DNA of 64,000 bases from Hirsutella rhossiliensis (GCF_020360975.1 NW_025408684.1:496001-560000); one strand, 5' to 3'. Counted from the stretch's first letter, positions 21,313 to 33,071 are shown. Notes: generated from the sequence alone by a model not told the origin. A program made the numbers and translations.

Positions 21313-22043
21313 AGTAAAAACAGTCATACACATTATATTCTATCTAGTGGGACGTAGAAGAAGCTTTTATAGGTATAGGTACCTCTCGTCGCCTTAGATA
21401 ACTAGCGCAACAAGGGGGAAAGGAGAGTCTGTACCTAAGTTATACTTCTTATACGTTCTTATACAAAGGCTACAACTTCAAGGGGAAAAGGTGCTTGCCT
21501 TGATGCCCTGACTCTGCTCACCTCCTGGCTCATCTTATTAGTGGCTCTTGCTAGCAGTTTCGAAACGAACTATTATCGTGTCAGCAGATTGTGGCAGTTC
21601 CGCTTATATATCGCCAAGCACAAATCAACGCCAATGCTATACAACTTATCCCGCACAAAGCGATGATATACAAAATCCCGTATTCATGCCCTTACAGGCG
21701 TAATCTCCTGACTCATAGGGCCTCCTTTGATTCATATCTAGAAGGCATTTTCAAGGCAGCGGTTCTGTTATAGAGAGCTCCATTATACTAGATAACCCGA
21801 GCCCTCCATTATTATCATTACGTCACATGAACGAGATGCTGCACGATTTTACAAGTGGGTGAGCCGAAGCAGATCCGAAAAATACCAGGGCGGGCGCGGT
21901 CGATGGCGTGCTCCTACGTATACGTGTCTATACTGTAGATAACAAGGAGGCCAGTGTCTTGGTCTAAAACCTCAGAGTCGCTCCAGCTCCTCTCCTCAGT
22001 CTCCAACTCAGAGTCCGTAAATTGTGACACTTTACACAGAACT
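21313..22043. other. AT-rich upstream region of the M43-type gene
   Basis: No gene supported. Low GC compared with the rest of the window, with many short TATA- and TAGG-rich stretches. Confidence 0.5.
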
Positions 22044-23447
22044 ATGCTAGCGATTGTCTTGCTCACTGGCCTGTTGGCTGCATCTGCCCTTGCGGCCCCT
22101 TGTCCTGACGACATGGACGTTGCGCGTTACAGGAGTCGGCGATGCCCGGACCCGAGCCAGAACCAAAGGATGTACGACGCGCATGAACAGATGCTTGCCA
22201 TGGAAAGAAATCATACCATCAATCATTCACAGATCATTGTTGAGGTGTATGCTCACGTTATCATGGAATCGGAGAACGTGGGCCCGGAGGCGGGCAGCCT
22301 CACTGTTACCGTAAGTTTAATGCTTCGCTTCGCGATCAAGCTTGGGAGCAAAAGGCAGCTCATACTCTAGCAGGAGGATGACATTCACGAAAACTTAAAG
22401 ACTATGAACACGAACTATAGACCTGCCGATATATCCTTCAAGCTAAAGGACGCACAATGGGTTAGAGAACCTGAGTGGTTAGGAGGTCGCAATGCCGATA
22501 TGCAGAAGGCACTCCACGAGGGAGGCAGCAGCACGCTCAACATATACTATACCAATTATATGAAGCCACGGGTCCGTATCGAGGGAGGAGCCGCTACATT
22601 CCCTGTTGAGTTGGAAAGCCCGGATGGACCCCTGCTCGACGGCCTCGTGATCGATAAGTTATTCGCTTCACTTGACAAACGATTTATGATACGTGAGATT
22701 GGACACTGGTTCGGGCTACTGCATTCATTCGAGGACATTTGTAACGACGGCGGCGATTATATAGACGACACGCCTCCTACCCCGAAGAGTTGCTACGAAG
22801 ACGTCTTCACTTGTCCCGGCAATAACTTTATGGGCTACGGCCCAGATGAGGGCATGTTTACCCCTGGCCAGATCACTCGCCTGCATAGCTTATGGACCAA
22901 GTACCGCGCGAGCGGCACGGCCGCGCCCGAGATTGCGCTGGCTCCTCTCAACTCCACCGACAATGTGCGTACCAAGCGCCCGTTTTATCCTGACCCGGAG
23001 AGCTGGAGGCAGGCCTACCGGAAGTGCCACCCAAAGGCCGACGGCAGAGCCGAAGAAACGCGTGAAAGCTACTGCGGGACAGAGAACTTTTGCCGCTGGG
23101 GGCTCTACAAGCTGGCGGGAGAGCAGTACGCGAGCGTAGACGCTTGTCTAGAGTCCCGGACGGCTGACCTGCTCCCGTGGATCATGCCCAAGCCCGACCT
23201 CGACCGATTCGACGAATTTTGTCCCAAGAACCAGAAATATATCGTCGAGACGGTCTGCGGCACAGACAGCTACTGCAAGGCTTTCGACTGGCCCGTAAAG
23301 GAGACGCCAGCATCCCTGTTCGACGCCCGTGGGCAAGATACAACTTCAAAATACAGCAACAGCACCGTCTGCTTCGAGGACCACTTTGCGTCTCCCGAGA
23401 TGTCGCCGGCGGAGGAGTTGCCGGACCAGAATGGCGATCCCTACTGA
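22044..23447 (+). CDS. Secreted M43 (pappalysin-like) metalloprotease homologue with altered zinc site
   Basis: Two exons, 22044-22310 and 22371 (or 22374)-23447. The acceptor is an ambiguous TAGCAG and both choices keep frame, giving 447 or 446 residues. A signal peptide is clear: MLAIVLLTGLLAASALA, cleavage near AAP. After a propeptide-like part comes the M43 core: TVT-EDDIHENLKTMNTNYRPADISF, then ALHEGGSSTLNIYY. The HExxHxxGxxH motif reads REIGHWFGLLH, so the first ligand is Arg (codon CGT at 22692-22694) while Glu and the other two His remain. Downstream GDYIDDTP and FTPGQ are kept, and the Met-turn reads NNFMGYGPDEGM. A Cys-rich C-terminal extension of about 170 residues (eight or more Cys) is unusual for fungal MEP1-type proteases. 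It is probably proteolytically dead or weak; a sequencing error at one base could also explain this. Confidence 0.82.
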
Positions 23448-23641
23448 CGACGCCGTCGGCATCTTGCTCAAAGCCAACCTCTGTGAGCCACAAAGTCGCG
23501 CATGGCACGTACGACCAGGAGGAACGCACGTCTGTAATCAATAACACCCATAGACTGCCACTGGCGCTGAGCCCAGGCCCGACCAGCAGAAATGCAAAGA
23601 AATACGTTCCTCGTTGGAGAAACCCGGCGATGTAGGTACTG

Positions 23642-25235
23642 TCATCCACCTCTCTGCCATCGGACACGATCTCGGTTCAGCGAATCGAAAATGGGATGTT
23701 GCAGTAGCTCTTTGGCCGTCTTTCGCTTCTCGGGCAACCACTGTAGCATGTCGGAAGCAAGGTCGAGGAATGCTTCTTTCTCGTGGCCGGCCAGCTCTGT
23801 CACCGTCTCTGCCAGCCTTTTCCCTCCCAGAAGGTCATTGCGGAAAATGTGATATGTTATAAGTCGGCTTATGAACTCAACATGTCTCTTTCTGACCTAC
23901 CATGGTCGTCGAAAAACGGACCACCCCAGAACTCATTCATGTTCTTGCACTCCTTGCCGCGCGGGTTCATGACGGGCGTCTTGAGCTGGTGCTTGCGAAA
24001 GAACCGCTCCCGCTCGATTAGTTCCTTGGGCGGGTCTCCGAGTAGGGTAACCATCTGGGCGAGATGGACGTGTGCATCGTATTCGCCATCGTAACCAGCG
24101 GGGCGGTCGAACAGGCTAATGCCTTCTAATAGGTTCCACATCTGCCAATGTCAGTGTCGCCAGTGGAAGACATGACCATATGCTTACCAGGAGCCCGAGA
24201 TTCCAGATGTCGGTGCTATACGACCACGGACAACCGAGCATCACCTCTGGGGCGCGGAACCGGTGAGACTGGATGGCGGAGAGGTGGCCTTCATCCCCGG
24301 CTAGTCCGGGGAAGGCGAGGTTGAAATCGGCTAGCTTGGGCAGCAGTCGTGGGCCTTTCAGAGGACCAAAGTCGGATTGGGAGAGGTAGGTTATACGGCC
24401 GTCGTCGGCTCGAACATGCGCAGGTTGTGGGTTCTTCTTGTGGAGCTTGACAAATTCGGCCAAGACGGCGTCGCTTTCGATTGTCACCATGATGTTGTCG
24501 TCCTTGATGTCTGGCAGGGCGTGGTAAGCAAGCAAGTGTCTAGCGAGGGGTGTCGCGAGGCTTTACCCGTGTGGATGAGATGACATGTAGTGTGCAGATA
24601 GTCCAGCCCCTCGAGGAGGCAGTAGAGGAAAAACTTGAACAGGGGCGGTGCCAGTCTCTGTCGCCGCAGTCTGCTCTGTAGCTGGCAGAGAGTTTCTCTC
24701 ATGGGCGTGTAGACGAGACAGGAGTGTGTTCCCTCTGGTTGTGGCAGTCGAAACTCGTCGACGGGTATCCGGATGAAGTCTAAGCCTTCGTGTGATGGCT
24801 GAGCTTCGGCAATGAGCCTGGATATTCTCGTCTCCCAGGTTGCCTCTATATCGAGGGCCGCGATCTTGACACTAACGTAGCGAGGAACCGACGACTTCCT
24901 CCATTTCTTACTGATGGTGTGTTAGGCCGAGGGTTCGCATGACTGGGCGAGACTTACAATCGGAGATTCTCTGCCAGCCAGACAGTAGAGCTCGTGCCAT
25001 AGCCGAGCTTGGCGATGGTCTTGAATCTGCCGTCCAGCACCTCGCCGGGCCGCGTCGGATGGAAACGTGTCAGGCGATGGCCCGGGAGCAGCTCCTCGTC
25101 GATGGGCTCGTCGATGATGTGGGCCACCGGTTTGGGCTGCGAGGCAACGGCGCGCTTGTTCCAGAGAGATGACCATCTCCGGGACGGGTTTTGATAGAGA
25201 GCCCGCGGTGTTGCGGCGGTTGATGCGCTTACCAT
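23642..25235 (-). CDS. SRPK-like serine/threonine protein kinase
   Basis: Modelled as five exons: 25235-24958, 24910-24567, 24510-24188, 24141-23901 and 23823-23642, giving 455 residues. The P-loop is LGYGTSSTVW, the ATP-binding Lys is in YVSVKIAAL, the catalytic loop is HTDIKDDNIMV, the Mg loop is LADFNLA (DFN instead of DFG), and APEVMLGCPW...STDIWNLG marks the APE and F-helix regions. This layout matches fungal SR-protein kinase-like enzymes, which phosphorylate RS domains or similar substrates. The last splice is uncertain: a canonical 77-bp intron ending CTGGGAG|GG keeps frame but discards a plausible exon stretch (HIFRNDLL) lying inside it. The start is also uncertain: ATGGTAAGC at 25235 could be a splice donor, and the frame is open to an earlier ATG at 25283. 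Confidence 0.8.
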
Positions 25236-26079
25236 GGTTGTCGTCAAGCGCGGTGTGGTGGAGGAGAGTCGTCGGCCCGTCATTCAGTCCCGAGGTCATC
25301 TAACTTACCCTGCATCGAATATCGGCCAAACTTGGTTGGCTGTTGGTTGGCCTCTCCAACTCTGCTGCCAACCGTGGGCAATAGAGTGTATGCACGCTAA
25401 ATTGTCTGTCTTGAACAAATTCGTAACCTTGTCTTCTTGGCTTCTTTCCATCTCTTCTCCATGGGTTCCTTGTGCTTCTTACGGAGTACGCCTGCGCTTG
25501 CTCGACTCAACAGGGCCAGAAACCAAGGTGAAGAAACGGGGATAATAACTTGTCCAACCCGCAACAGTCGACTCGTCTCAACAGAGCGCGCATCAATGAC
25601 TGAGCCGAAACCCCCCGACTGCCAGGCCTGCCAGGCTAGCCCGTGAGGCGGTCGCGGCTGTGCAGATTGACCCACTCCCCGGTCATTGACAGAGTCCAGG
25701 CTTCGCATCGACCTTTTAACTATGGACTCAGCCAATCAAGAAGCGCCGGGGAGACGTCAATCCCCAGGCAGAGAGGCTGCTGCGCCCACCCTTCGCCATC
25801 TTTCCTTGGTTGTGCCGCAATGAGACACGGGAAAACGGCATCAGCCTAGCACATTGCTTTTGACGCCGCCTTTCCCTGTCTCCGTCTCCGTCTAAGCATC
25901 ATCATCATTTCTCTTCATCTTCGCTCTCTCGCTCTCGCTTCTCCCTTGTCGCCCCTTTTCGTCATGTAGGCATTCACTCTTTTCCCCGACTCGTCGCGTC
26001 GGCCTCAGCTCCCTTTTCAGAGCCATTCGTCTTCTTCCTTCTCTTTCATTCATTCTTTCTTTCTCTTCTTGGCCTCGTC
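25236..26079. other. Divergent upstream region, kinase (-) and glycosyltransferase (+)
   Basis: 844 bp. 25870-26075 is strongly pyrimidine-rich and reads like a fungal core promoter or leader for the plus-strand gene. One copy of TACGGAGTA is at 25480-25488. No gene. Confidence 0.5.
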
Positions 26080-27772
26080 ATGACGACCTTTTTTCTGAGC
26101 TCGCCCCCGAGACGGCCGCTCATTTTCGTGTCCGTTGGTTTCGTCTTTAGCTTTCTCGTCTTTGCTCTACTTCTCCCTGTGAGTGCGAGTGCGCGTGTAT
26201 CAAGACTCGAGGTGATGGACTAACCCGGCAACTTGCCTACCAAAGGCCCCTCGACCACCAAATGCTGGGCTTCAAAGTCGGCCATGGCCCATGACAGCAG
26301 GGTCAGACGGGCCCGCGGCCGCCACCTCCATACCTGTATCCGGCAGTCCATCACCGGGCTCCGAATTCAACAACACAAAGCTCCATCTCCTGCTTCCCGC
26401 CACCCGGAGCAACGTCAACCTGTGCAAGACGCTGCTCACTCTGACCATCCTGGGCTATCCCACTCCCCACATCATTGGCTGGGAGGCGCAAGACGGCGAC
26501 GAGGCTCTCCGCGGCGGCGGCTCGCACTTGGCCAAGATCACCGCCGGCCTCGAGTACGTCAACGATGCCGAGCGCCGCAAGCAGCCGGGCTTCGACGACG
26601 AGCTCATCTTCATGATTGACAGCTACGACATTTGGTTCCAACTGCCGGTCGAGGTCCTCATCGCGCGGTACCGGGCCATTGTCGCCCAGGAGGACGCCCG
26701 TGTCGCCCGGCGCATGGGCCGTGCCTTTGACCGCGAGGGCATCCGCTCCCAGGTCATCTTTGGAGCGGGCAAGCGCTGCGCGCCCAACCAGCTCCACACC
26801 GTGGCCTGCTACCCCGTCCCGGAGTCGCCGCTGCCCATGGACCTCCGTCGCGGCAACGCCGACACGCTCCTCGGCCGCAACATCTTCAGCAACTTCCGCA
26901 CCCGGTACCTCAACTCGGGCTACATCATCGGCCCCGTCGGAGCCGTGCGCCCGATGCTGGAAAAGGCCAAGGAGAGGCTGGACCAGTGTGCCCAGCGAAC
27001 GGCAGCTTGGTTCGACAACGGCTCGGGCCGCTCAGATGAGTGCTACCATGGGAGCGACCAGAGCATCTTTGCCGACATGTACGGGGAGCAAGAGATTCAT
27101 CGCGAGGTGATGCGCCGCCGCCACCGCACTCTTCTCGACGACTGGCTGGACGTGGTGGTTCCCAATCGGCCCGGAGCCCGGCCGGCTCCGTCCCACGTCC
27201 TGAACCTGCCCGTCCAAGACTATCTGAAGCCGGCTTTTACACACCAGGCCTACCGAGCGTCCCATGCACCTGGCGGGAAGCCCTTTGAGTTTGGCATTGG
27301 CCTCGACTATTGGTCCCTCTTGGGGCACCAGACGGCCAACGCAGAGTTCGATTCCCGCTACATCCGACACGACAAGGCTCTGGAGCCGCAGGTGGGCCAG
27401 CAGGGCATCTTTGACTGCGCCGCCAAGGCCCCGATGCCCACGGACGTGCCCCAAGAGGCGGCGGTGCTCCGGCTCCTCGATGACGGGCCCGACCGGTGGG
27501 AGACGATGCCGCTGTACACGGAAATCTGCGTGGGCAGCGTGCCCGTCATGATCCACCACAACTCGGTGGACAAGAGCTGGCGCGAGAAGCAGTGGAACCA
27601 GACATGGTGGCACGGATGGTCGCGCAGGCTGCTCGAGGAGCGGCAAAAGGCCGGGACGCCGCAGCTCATGGAAGGGGTCCCCACGGACAAGGGAACGAGG
27701 CTGCGGTGGGAAAAGCTGTGTCCTCACGAGGTGGAGGGGGAGCTGTTTAGAGACGCGGACCAGGTCTCTTGA
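26080..27772 (+). CDS. Type II membrane protein with a PLOD-type glycosyltransferase-like domain
   Basis: Exons 26080-26178 and 26246-27772 (67-bp intron, GTGAGT...CAAAG, phase 0), giving 541 residues. Exon 1 encodes a cytosolic Arg-containing tip and a signal anchor (FVSVGFVFSFLVFALLLP, about residues 16-33), and a Pro/Ser-rich stem follows. The catalytic-type region resembles the glycosyltransferase domain of lysyl hydroxylases and collagen glucosyltransferases: ELIFMIDSYDIWFQLP (DSYD at 158-161, the metal-binding motif position), LNSGYIIGPVGAVRPMLEKA, then HGSDQSIFADMYGEQEIHREV. It should act in the ER or Golgi lumen using a nucleotide sugar. Donor and acceptor cannot be told. Fungi lack collagen, so the substrate is an open question. 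No dioxygenase domain is present. Confidence 0.72.
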
Positions 27773-27912
27773 ATGACGGGTTTCTTATCGAGCGTCGAGG
27801 ACAGCATCAGTTTCGCATTGTCTTCAAGTATATGTCTGGAGTTGGGTGACGATTCAAGTCGATAGAATACACGCAATACTGCTTATGACGTTTTAACCTG
27901 GTAGTGTCTTAA

Positions 27913-27935
27913 GTCAGTCAGTCAGTCAGTCAGTC
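27913..27935. repeat. (GTCA)n microsatellite
   Basis: Five perfect GTCA units plus GTC, about 140 bp after the stop of the upstream gene. Confidence 0.95.
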
Positions 27936-28940
27936 TAGAGTATAAAACAGGATTTGAGCAGTCACACTCTGCAGGGCAGACGGTGTCGACGTTTGTCTCG
28001 AAGTCAAGACAGGCAGCAGATGTCTCTTCTCCGCGTGGCGCATGAGGGTGGCCCGTTGTTTGCTTTTGGCGGGCGAGGAGAATTTCGAGGCGGTCGCAAG
28101 TTTTGTGGCTTCGGCAGATTTAGACTGCCGGCCGTCAGCCACGTGCGCCTCATTGTAGGCTGCAAGGTTGTGTGGCAATGTGGCTGCAAACCTTGGTCCC
28201 CTATTAGCGTGGCTTAGGTAATACGGCCTGGAGCATTAAAGCTCCGTAGCAGGTAGTTACGGACTACCTACAAAGCCGCCCATTGTCCAATGTCCACCAA
28301 CAACCCTCTCTCTCCATCCTTCTTCACACTCCTGCACCACGTTGGGCCTGCTTTGTCGTCCAGGCCGGGCAAGTGACCAGAGAAAGGAACAAGCCTGGAT
28401 TTATTCATCCATCTCCATCGTGCCATCCACTCCTGGAAGCGAGTGCCATCCAATCAAGCCCCTGTCCGTCCTGTCAGTCGGCAAGTGCGCGACTCTCTGA
28501 CATTACTTTGAGCAGGAATCCCTTGGTCAAGTGCAGCCAGGCAGTGATGACAAGCCCGACATCGTGGGCGGGCTGCCGGACTCAACGAATGCGATGCCAC
28601 ATACGCGCACCATTCAAATCTCACTGGCATGATCTGAGCCTCTGCATCAATGGGAACAAACATCACACTTCACCATCGATCACTAACGAGCACGCGAGGG
28701 AAAATGTATGGCTTTTGCACGGTTTCAGGGACCAAGCACCACAGTATTGCTGGCCCCCTCTACCTCACCAAAGATGGTTTAATCTGGCCCTGGCTGGGAT
28801 CAATAACGTCATTGAAGGACATCATTGAAGTTTGCAGGGCCGAAGTTGATGACTGTGATGAACATGCCCACGAAGATCACCATTCTGAGTCTCAACACGG
28901 GTGAAGTTGTCCCTAGGCAAGACTAGGACTGGACTGGGAT

Positions 28941-28976
28941 GGAGAGGACGGAGAGGATGGAGAGGATGGAGAGGAT
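28941..28976. repeat. Nine-bp GGAGAGGAT tandem repeat
   Basis: Four contiguous 9-bp units (the first GGAGAGGAC), followed by related GGATGGAT sequence. Confidence 0.9.
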
Positions 28977-29622
28977 GGATAAGAGGATGAAAGAGAATGA
29001 AAAGTTCTTTGACACGTTTGACGGTTTTAATCGTCGTTTCCCAGCGGCGTGCCTTCCCCCATGTCCTGCGAGTCTTGTCTGGAAGTACTCTTCTTGCTAC
29101 ACTTACAACCGGAAGAGACAAGGAAAGCGCCTGTGGCTTCTTCAGGTGTCTGACATCTCTTGCCGACAGGTACTCTCGCGAGACAAGTTCGGAGTATCTT
29201 TCCTCTACGTAAAGACCTGTCCCTCCCTTCTTTACTGACTCTTGATCCCACTTCAGACTCTCTTTCCTCTACGTGATGGCGTGGTTCCCCCGCTGCCTTC
29301 CAACTCGGAGCCTGGCGGTCTCGGTTGAGAGACGGGGGAAGCTGGTGGATATCGTATCTGCTTTCCATTCACTCCAAAAGACTTAGGTAGTCGTGCAAGA
29401 TTAGATCTGGGACGACAAGTCACAAAGCGCAAGATAGTAGAGACGGTCGACTCTTTGCCTTGGTCACAATGGCAGAATTTAATCATCCCTTTGGCATTTA
29501 GACGCTCTTAAATCTCATCATCCCCTGCCGCATACGCGCGCGCACTTGACAACCCTGAAGCAAGCCAATGGGCCAGATGAATGTGGTGTCACCCTTTGTC
29601 AACCTCGTCTCCGTCGCCAACT

Positions 29623-30667
29623 TTACAGGACGGCATATGCTGAGACGTAGCTAACGCTGTAGTCGTCCGGCTGCTTGACCAAGTTGCTGCGGTCGTACTG
29701 GACAATCTTGAACCTGTACTTGGTCTCGTCGCCGCCGTTGCCAGCCTCCTTGGCCAGGAGCTCCAGGCCGGCCATGGCGACGCCGATGGGGTGCCTGCCG
29801 CACACCGTGTTGCGCGTCTTCTGGATGTTGGCCACAAAGGCGTCGTGCCTGCCGCTCGCCACGGCGTCCATGGCGGCCTCGTCGAGCCAGCGGATCGAGT
29901 CGTGGATGGGGGCGCCGCGCGGGGCGTCGTCGTGCTTGTCCAGATTGACGAGCGCAGAGAGGGTCTCGTCGGCGGAGTAGGCCGTGTACTGGTAGGGCGA
30001 GCCCCAGTGGCAAAAGTCGGAGCTGATGATGAAGGCGTTGTGCGGGTCCTTGAGATAGGGCACGAGGACGCGGCCCACGCTCTTCTCCTCGTCGAGGTCG
30101 TTGTCGCCGACGAGCATGGGCACAATGGCGGGGAAGTCGTGCGGCGAGGCAAAGGTCCTTTCACAGCACTTGTAGAGGTAGGGCAGGTGCATCTCGAGCG
30201 AGTGTTCCCTTTCGTCGTTGCGCTGCGGCATGTCGGCCATGGCGCCGGCTTGCTTGACCTGCTGGACGGTTTCGCGGTCCACGGTCAGGTCGCCAAAGGG
30301 GGTGGCGTACTTGGCAAAGGCGGTGACGGCGCAGCCCTCGAGGTAGTAGGTGTGCGAGGGCCCGAGGACGAAGACGCGCCTGACGTTGCGGAGGTCGAGG
30401 CAGCTGTAGGCCCAGGCGGCGCATTTCCCAGAGTAGTCGTAGCCGGCATGGCTGTTGCGGCATCGTCAGCCCCCTTGGTTTCGGCAGCAGCGCAATCAAC
30501 CCGACTCACGGCGCAATCACCAGGCGGGCCCCGGGGACGGGCAGCGGCAGCGACGACGAGTCTTGCGGCTTCGGCACCGCGGCCAGGTACTCGTCGAGCC
30601 GGGCATGGAGACGCTGCGGATCCTTCAGGTACCAGGAGCCTGCCTTGCCTGCGGGGCGGGTGGCCAT
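29623..30667 (-). CDS. MEMO1 family protein
   Basis: Exons 30667-30510 and 30451-29623 (58-bp intron, GTGAGT...AACAG, phase 2), giving 328 residues, the family's size. Family landmarks occur in order: RPAGKAGSWYLKDPQ at the N-terminus, APHAGYDYSGKCAAWAY (the histidine ligand region at the exon junction), VFVLGPSHTYYL, EREHSLEMHLPYLY, IISSDFCHWG, and NTVCGRHPIGV carrying the conserved Cys. MEMO proteins have the fold of class III extradiol dioxygenases with a His/His/Cys metal site. The human member is a copper-binding redox and motility factor. The fungal role is poorly defined. It is likely a soluble cytosolic protein. Confidence 0.93.
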
Positions 30668-33071
30668 TGTTTTCGATGCTGCCTCGGGCTCGCCTCGGTT
30701 TTGCGTGAGGCCGTTGGTGATGGGGAGAGACGGTCTGCGCCGCGCTCGGCATGCGGGGTTGCGGGTTGAGGGGCGGTACGGCAATCGAGGTACCTTGCTG
30801 CTGGCGGCGCGTAGCCGGGCACCCTGTGCATTGAATTGAGCCTTGATCCAAGGAGCACGTCCTACGCCTGTGTTGATGGGTATTGTAGAGCTCACAGCTG
30901 TGTTTACTAAAACCCTCCAATGCTCCGGAGCTCTTACACAAGGCCCCCGTTCCTCATCGGGATGAGCGGTCCCCCGGCGCCCGGCCTTGGCGCGGTATTG
31001 CCCCACTTTGGATCCCGGGGGGGGGCTCCGGAACGTCTCCGCGCGCCTCTCCCGGCCCGGTCGGCGCGTCGCGGCACGTCATGCTGGGTCAGGGCTGGGT
31101 TTCCTTTCTCTCACGTCCCTTGCCCACCCGCGGCGGGGAAGTATTCACCTCTTCTGCATCTGTTGTCGACACTCGCATGCCAGCGTCAGATGGGTGAAAC
31201 TCGGCTCGTCCACCACGTTTTTGTTTTCGCCGGCACGCACAACAGCATTGTGAACCAAGATGTGTCTGCACACAGTCCGTGCAAGGTGCGAGGCAATGTA
31301 GATGCCCGCATTTTCTAGGTGGCTGTCAGACTTGCCAGAGCCGCGGCCCGATCCGAACACGAATGGGTTGCGCCGTCAAAGCAATGAACTACCCAACAAT
31401 GAAAACAGGGAAGCAGTCGAGAAGCGCCGAGCCGTCAGATGCAGGTAATCATGGGATCTTTTGCGAGCGGGGGATTGCTCTGCGACCTCGCATACCGCCT
31501 CGGCATGCCGTCGTTGCCCGCCTACTCACCTACTGTACCTACCTACCCTGCGTCATTTCACCTGGAGAGAGCACAGACGAAGGGGCAGATTCGGCTCGAG
31601 CCGGGGAATTGCCACAGGGGAAGCAAGAATGTAGCGGAACGAGTGGCTTCGCGTTTCGGGAAGCAGGGCGGCTACTCGATGACTCTCTCATGCCGCACGT
31701 GTCTCTCCGCTCCTTGTTGCCTCATCCGCCCGCCTGACGGTGTTTACATTTGCGTGTGCCTGTACTCCGTAGGGACGGATGTTAGTTATATTTGTGCCAT
31801 TATCGACGGCCCCGGCTCCGGTGACGGGAAGCGGGCTCATCCTTGCACCTGCATGCGTGCATGCACACACATGCATGCACGCAATACTTGCTAAAGAAAA
31901 CAAACAGCGCACACATCATGGCAACAAGTCTAATAAATGGCCGCTGTTACCTCCGTCGAGCACCTACACGTGGCCCTGCTGTGGCGCCCTCCGACAGCTG
32001 GAACCCCCTTGGATACTGGAACGGAGCAGGGACCGTCCCCGTTGTCCGTCCAGGGCCAGTGGAAAAGAAGGGGTCCGCTCCGCTGTCGGCGCCGGTGCCC
32101 TCCCCCCCCCCTCCCCCCACGGCCGCTACCCGATGCGGTGCAACCAGGGCCTGCAGCATGTGACGCCGGACGTGTGTCGCCGCGAGCTTTCCCTTCGTTA
32201 TTCCTGTGCAGCGATCACGCAAGAGGAGTGAGTGCTCGTGCCCTGGCAGAGCGGCCAAGACGGCGAGTCCCTCCGCAATCAGGCCATTGACTGCCTGCCA
32301 TGTGCACCGGCCATCGCATCCCACGCGCCACCCGGTGCGCGCTGCTCCCATTCCTACATTGTTTGCTCCCCGTCATCTGCATGTATGTGTGTGCATGTAT
32401 GTATGTTGGTCGTCGGCCTCTGTCGAGTCCATGGCCCGCTCGTCTTATTACCTAGGTACCTATTGCTATAGTACGTACTAGGTAAGTTACTTACTGTACC
32501 TACTAAGCAGCATCCCTCCCGCCCCTTCACGCCCTTTTGTTTTTCCTTCTCTCTCGTTTTTCCCACTCCTGCTTTCCCTCTCTCCTCCCTCTCCTCCCTC
32601 TCCTCCTCCGGCCTCTTGTCGTTTTCTTTTCTTCTTAGTCCTTCGCCTTTCAATGCCCTCATAGTTCAGCGTCCTCCGCTCCAGAGGCCCGCCCGCCGGC
32701 TTATCAATCAACCATCGCGTGCTCGCTGTACCTGTACTTCCTGCCACGACACCCCGCCGCCGAGACTCCACGCCGAGGCTCCACGCCGCAAGTACTGTCT
32801 GTATAGGCCCCTCGCCACTCGCTAGAGCCTTCAACAGCAGCCCAGGTGCCCGCTGCACCTGCAGCCGTGGTGCTGTTCCGGGAACCGGGCCCTGATTTTT
32901 CGTCTCGTCATCGTCCGCCCACCACCACCGCCTCCATCCTCATCATCCTTGCCCAACGCAGCTTCACCACCCCGTGACAAGGCCGTCGACTGCATCGCCA
33001 ATCCCTCGCTCGCGGTCCTCCACGCGCCCGCCGACCGCCCGCCGACCGCCCGCGCGCCCCTCGTCGCCACC
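30668..33071. other. Divergent intergenic region, MEMO (-) and zinc transporter (+)
   Basis: 2.4 kb. 31850-31890 is a GCATGCATG/CACACA-rich stretch; 32448-32506 is a TACCTAGGTAC cluster; 32513-32640 is a long pyrimidine tract, probably promoter or leader of the zinc transporter. One TACGGAGTA (reverse) is at 31763-31771. I support no coding region. Confidence 0.5.
32448..32506. repeat. TACCTA/TAGGTA-rich cluster
   Basis: Overlapping copies of TACCTAGGTACC, GTACGTAC, CTAGGTAAG and TGTACCTACTAAG within 60 bp. Similar clusters recur at 47371-47551, 48385-48420 and 50168-50207. Confidence 0.7.

Larger units (their letters stand above)
27773..29622. other. Convergent intergenic region with two simple repeats
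   Basis: 1.85 kb between 3' ends of the glycosyltransferase-like gene (+) and the MEMO gene (-). It contains a GTCA tract and a GGAGAGGAT tract (separate entries). No gene supported. Confidence 0.5.

Noticed and set aside
29791..30708. 305-codon plus-strand frame
   Set aside because: Complement of the MEMO gene; Val/Gly/Ala/Arg composition only.
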